Shown here one piece after another: positions 6,788 to 8,105 of a stretch of DNA of 8,105 nt. The notes under the pieces are model-generated. The model did not search any database. It had not been told where the DNA came from and saw only the letters and a program-made list of their open reading frames with translations. A program made the position numbers and the translations under genes. The first letter of the stretch is position 1, and each line of letters opens with the position of its first letter. Origin of the DNA: Lachnospiraceae bacterium UBA4381 (GTDB lineage: Bacteria > Bacillota > Clostridia > Lachnospirales > Lachnospiraceae); the NCBI GenBank assembly GCA_002391105.1, contig DGRT01000063.1, forward strand, positions 1 through 8,105, given 5' to 3'.

Positions 6788-6837
6788 AGGCAGTTATGAA
6801 ATTGATTATTCAAAATCATAACTGCCTACGTATTTTT
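6788..6837 (+). terminator. Strong, probably bidirectional terminator between converging operons
   Basis: AGGCAGTTATGA (6788-6799) pairs perfectly with TCATAACTGCCT (6816-6827). Inside is a second symmetric stem, TTGA/TCAA. On the plus strand a TTTTT run (6833-6837) follows after five bases. On the minus strand the 3' arm is followed after about nine bases by another T-run. It lies between the operon ending at 6641 and the minus-strand gene ending at 6918 and can serve both. Confidence 0.8.
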
Positions 6838-6917
6838 ATAAGCGTTTTGTAAATGGTCTTTATCTTATGATGTTAATTATATTTATAACCTTTCATCTTG
6901 ACCATCCGTACCACCCA

Positions 6918-7109
6918 TCACATCACCTGACTTTTCTTTGGAAATGCAAGTGCGCATATCAGATATGCTATCGCACCTATCCCTGTGAAAAAGAGTGATA
7001 ATACAAATATAATTCTCACAACCAGCGGATCAATGTTGAAATACTCAGCTATGCCACCACATACTCCATCAATCACTTTGCCTTCTTCGATTTTATATAT
7101 TCTTTTCAT
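6918..7109 (-). CDS. Small PspC-domain membrane protein
   Basis: A 63-residue protein that is almost only a PspC domain. The motif VIDGVCGGIAEYFNIDPLVVRIIFVL (near residues 12-37) is given here for recognition in two parts: VIDGVCGGIAEYF, then NIDPLVVRIIFVL. A hydrophobic helix follows and ends in the usual proline at LAFPKK. PspC domains are associated with envelope-stress responses and sit at the membrane, but the role of stand-alone short copies in Firmicutes is not settled. The start is ATG at 7109. An AGGAGG on the minus strand (7127-7122) precedes it by 12 bases, rather far. Its first 17 bases overlap the end of the upstream membrane-protein gene, suggesting translational coupling. No link to the nitrogenase-like genes is apparent, as it is transcribed towards them from the other side. 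Confidence 0.85.
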   Translation of the reverse strand: MKRIYKIEEGKVIDGVCGGIAEYFNIDPLVVRIIFVLSLFFTGIGAIAYLICALAFPKKSQVM

Positions 7110-7473
7110 CTTCTCGATCTTCCTCCTGCTCAAGTCCTTTACCATTGAAAGCGAGTGCTTCCACGTAAATCATCATTTTATTATAAATATATATGTAGAA
7201 GCCGAGAAATGCAACTCCTGACAGATATATAAATGCGACAAAATCCGTAATTGCCCCTAAGACCACAAGACCTACAACTATACAGGTGGCAAGAGTTATC
7301 AGGCTCACATGCTCTTTTTGCCATTTATTTTTATAAAAGATAATTCTGTCGTTCAGCACCTTGCTGCCTGCCACCTTCCTGTTTGTCTTATGCTGTGCTA
7401 CAAATATCATAATACTGATCAGCAGGCACACAATCCCAAAATAAATCATTGCTGTACTAAGCGATATACTCAT
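7093..7473 (-). CDS. Small membrane protein of unknown function, three predicted helices
   Basis: I do not recognise the family. The 126 residues show a hydrophobic N-terminal helix (about 8-26), a short basic stretch with RKVAGSK and KNKWQKE, then two further hydrophobic segments (about 57-75 and 80-98). The C-terminal tail is charged (LEQEEDREDEKN), probably cytoplasmic. ATG 7473 is chosen because AAGGTG lies six bases before it on the minus strand (7485-7480). A GTG at 7482 is in frame but overlaps that site. It overlaps the upstream gene by 17 bases and the downstream PspC gene by 17 bases, so the three probably form one translationally coupled operon. Confidence 0.75.
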   Translation of the reverse strand: MSISLSTAMIYFGIVCLLISIMIFVAQHKTNRKVAGSKVLNDRIIFYKNKWQKEHVSLITLATCIVVGLVVLGAITDFVAFIYLSGVAFLGFYIYIYNKMMIYVEALAFNGKGLEQEEDREDEKNI

Positions 7474-7729
7474 TTGATGCACCTTCTTTCTTCTCTTTTC
7501 TGTATTTAAGATAATATTCTACTGCCAGACTTCCCCATACTACAATCATAGAAATATCGAATCCTAAGTTCCAGCCGCTCGGCTTATATCCACCAAATAT
7601 CTCATATACTTGCATGAATGTTATCATCATCCATATAGAAGCCGTAACTGTATAGAGGATAGCACATACCTTATTGTTATTCTTCACCGTATTTTCTTTA
7701 CCTTTTACCTTCATTTTCCTTTCTCTCAT
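7457..7729 (-). CDS. Small membrane protein of unknown function, two predicted helices
   Basis: I do not recognise the family. The 90-residue protein has a strongly basic N-terminus (RERKMKVKGK), a hydrophobic segment from about 22 to 41 ending before YEIFGGYKPSGWN, and a second one from about 56 to 73. A basic and acidic tail follows (YRKEKKEGASNEYIA). It is first in the minus-strand set, and its end overlaps the next gene by 17 bases. The start is uncertain: ATG 7729 has only a weak purine-rich leader, and ATG 7714 has AAAGG too close. I found no convincing promoter upstream. The small size, membrane nature and PspC neighbour suggest a membrane-associated accessory or stress function, which is only inference. 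Confidence 0.7.
   Translation of the reverse strand: MRERKMKVKGKENTVKNNNKVCAILYTVTASIWMMITFMQVYEIFGGYKPSGWNLGFDISMIVVWGSLAVEYYLKYRKEKKEGASNEYIA
7480..7485 (-). promoter_or_regulatory. Ribosome binding site inside the upstream gene, deciding the start at 7473
   Basis: On the minus strand AAGGTG lies six bases before ATG 7473, within the coding region of the upstream membrane protein. It argues against the GTG at 7482. Confidence 0.55.
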
Positions 7730-7920
7730 CTTTCTTTATGCTGGCGATTAACTCGCTTTGTTTTTCTTTATGACTGGATATTACAACAAGCCGGAGGTAC
7801 TTATATCAAATCTGTTGCGAATGGAAGAAAGAATGTCGTAAATGGTAATTTACCGGATGGTATAAAACAAGGCAGCTATAAATTCACTGTTCAAAATCAT
7901 TGCCCCAAGCAATTTTCCAC
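7730..7920. other. Non-coding stretch, no supported gene
   Basis: No reading frame here has a ribosome binding site or recognisable protein features. A plus-strand frame continues through it to 7924 but crosses from sequence antisense to the membrane-protein gene. The stretch 7869-7904 resembles the terminator hairpin at 6787-6827 in degraded form. GGTAATTTACC (near 7843-7853) is a short palindrome. Promoter elements for the minus-strand genes should lie here, but none is convincing. Confidence 0.5.
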
Positions 7921-7949
7921 TTAACAAAAACCTTTTAATAGGTTATAAT
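7921..7949 (+). promoter_or_regulatory. Promoter for RNA copy 2
   Basis: TTAACA (7921-7926) and TATAAT (7944-7949) are 17 bases apart, predicting a start near 7956, about nine bases before the conserved RNA core. GTTATAAT is shared with the region before RNA copy 1. Confidence 0.65.
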
Positions 7950-7964
7950 TCACATACATATCAG

Positions 7965-8075
7965 CCAACCTGACATTGAAACAGGCAAAGCCTTTTGAGA
8001 TGAAAGCATGTGGTACAGAAGTAGAAATTATTGCTACTGTCCTTTTGCTATGTCTTAAGGTCAGTAGCTTTTTTT
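7965..8075 (+). ncRNA. Structured leader RNA copy 2, candidate riboswitch/attenuator
   Basis: The core 7965-8019 matches 940-994 at 51 of 55 bases. P1 is CCTG (7969-7972)/CAGG (7982-7985) and P2 is CTTT (7992-7995)/AAAG (8003-8006). Loop-loop pairing is CATT (7974-7977) with GATG (7999-8002), where one C-G pair of copy 1 becomes U-G. All four differences fall in the P1 loop or the P1-P2 linker. ACA (8015-8017) plus GTAG (8021-8024) can pair with CTACTGT (8034-8040) as an antiterminator, and that arm is also the 5' side of the terminator. The regulated gene lies beyond the window end. Confidence 0.75.
8033..8075 (+). terminator. Intrinsic terminator of RNA copy 2
   Basis: GCTACTG (8033-8039) pairs with CAGTAGC (8062-8068). 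After one T-T mismatch, CCTT (8041-8044) pairs with AAGG (8057-8060). Seven Ts (8069-8075) follow. Confidence 0.85.
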
Positions 8076-8083
8076 ATAACAAA

Positions 8084-8105
8084 ATGTGACAAGGTGCCTG
8101 TCCCC
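8084..8105. repeat. Possible start of a dispersed palindromic repeat, cut by the window end
   Basis: The last bases contain GACAAGGTGCCTGTC followed by a C-run, a partly palindromic sequence (GACA/TGTC around GG/CC). It resembles GGTGCCTGTCCCC-type intergenic repeats that I associate with Clostridia genomes. It is incomplete and rests on memory. Confidence 0.25.

Noticed and set aside
7610..7924. Plus-strand frame of about 100 codons opposite the membrane gene
   Set aside because: Half of it is antisense to a better-supported gene, and it lacks a ribosome binding site and family features.
1..8105. CRISPR array, tRNA, rRNA, transposase or prophage genes
   Set aside because: No spaced repeats, cloverleaf, rRNA-like stretch or recombinase motifs were seen on either strand.

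Overview
The window looks like chromosome of an anaerobic Firmicute, most likely a Clostridia/Lachnospiraceae-type organism. This is inferred from the moderately AT-rich base composition, the [FeFe]-hydrogenase maturation genes, the AAGGAG-type ribosome binding sites and the style of the small PspC and membrane proteins. The exact taxon cannot be read from the sequence.

Layout. Bases 2-781 hold the 3' end of hydF (plus strand). Bases 782-1145 are a leader region with a good promoter, a compact structured RNA and a strong intrinsic terminator. From 1146 to 6641 five plus-strand genes follow each other closely: a radical-SAM HydE, a NifH-like ATPase, a NifD-like protein, a NifK-like protein and a second NifH-like ATPase. 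A long hairpin terminator (6788-6837) separates this operon from a converging minus-strand set (7729 down to 6918) of two small membrane proteins and a PspC-domain protein with short overlaps. Bases 7730-8105 carry no convincing gene. They hold a promoter and a second copy of the structured RNA with its own terminator.

How the genes may work together. The NifH-like proteins keep the Walker A motif and both [4Fe-4S] cysteines, so they should be ATP-driven low-potential electron donors. The NifD/NifK-like pair has the nitrogenase component-1 fold signatures but, by eye, lacks the FeMo-cofactor ligands and several P-cluster cysteines. No nifB, nifE/N or nifV is seen here. The operon instead starts with hydE, a complete maturase with both cysteine motifs that normally helps build the organometallic subcluster of [FeFe]-hydrogenase. 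The locus is therefore an uncharacterised nitrogenase-like reductase (group IV/VI type), linked to hydrogenase-maturation chemistry. Its substrate cannot be told from the sequence.

The two RNA copies (940-1047 and 7965-8075) share a core with 51 of 55 positions identical. Each has two hairpins with complementary loops, then an arm that can form an antiterminator competing with the terminator. The antiterminator and terminator sequences differ between the copies, but the competition between them is kept. This is the signature of a riboswitch-type transcription attenuator. Copy 1 lies directly in the leader of the hydE/nitrogenase-like operon.
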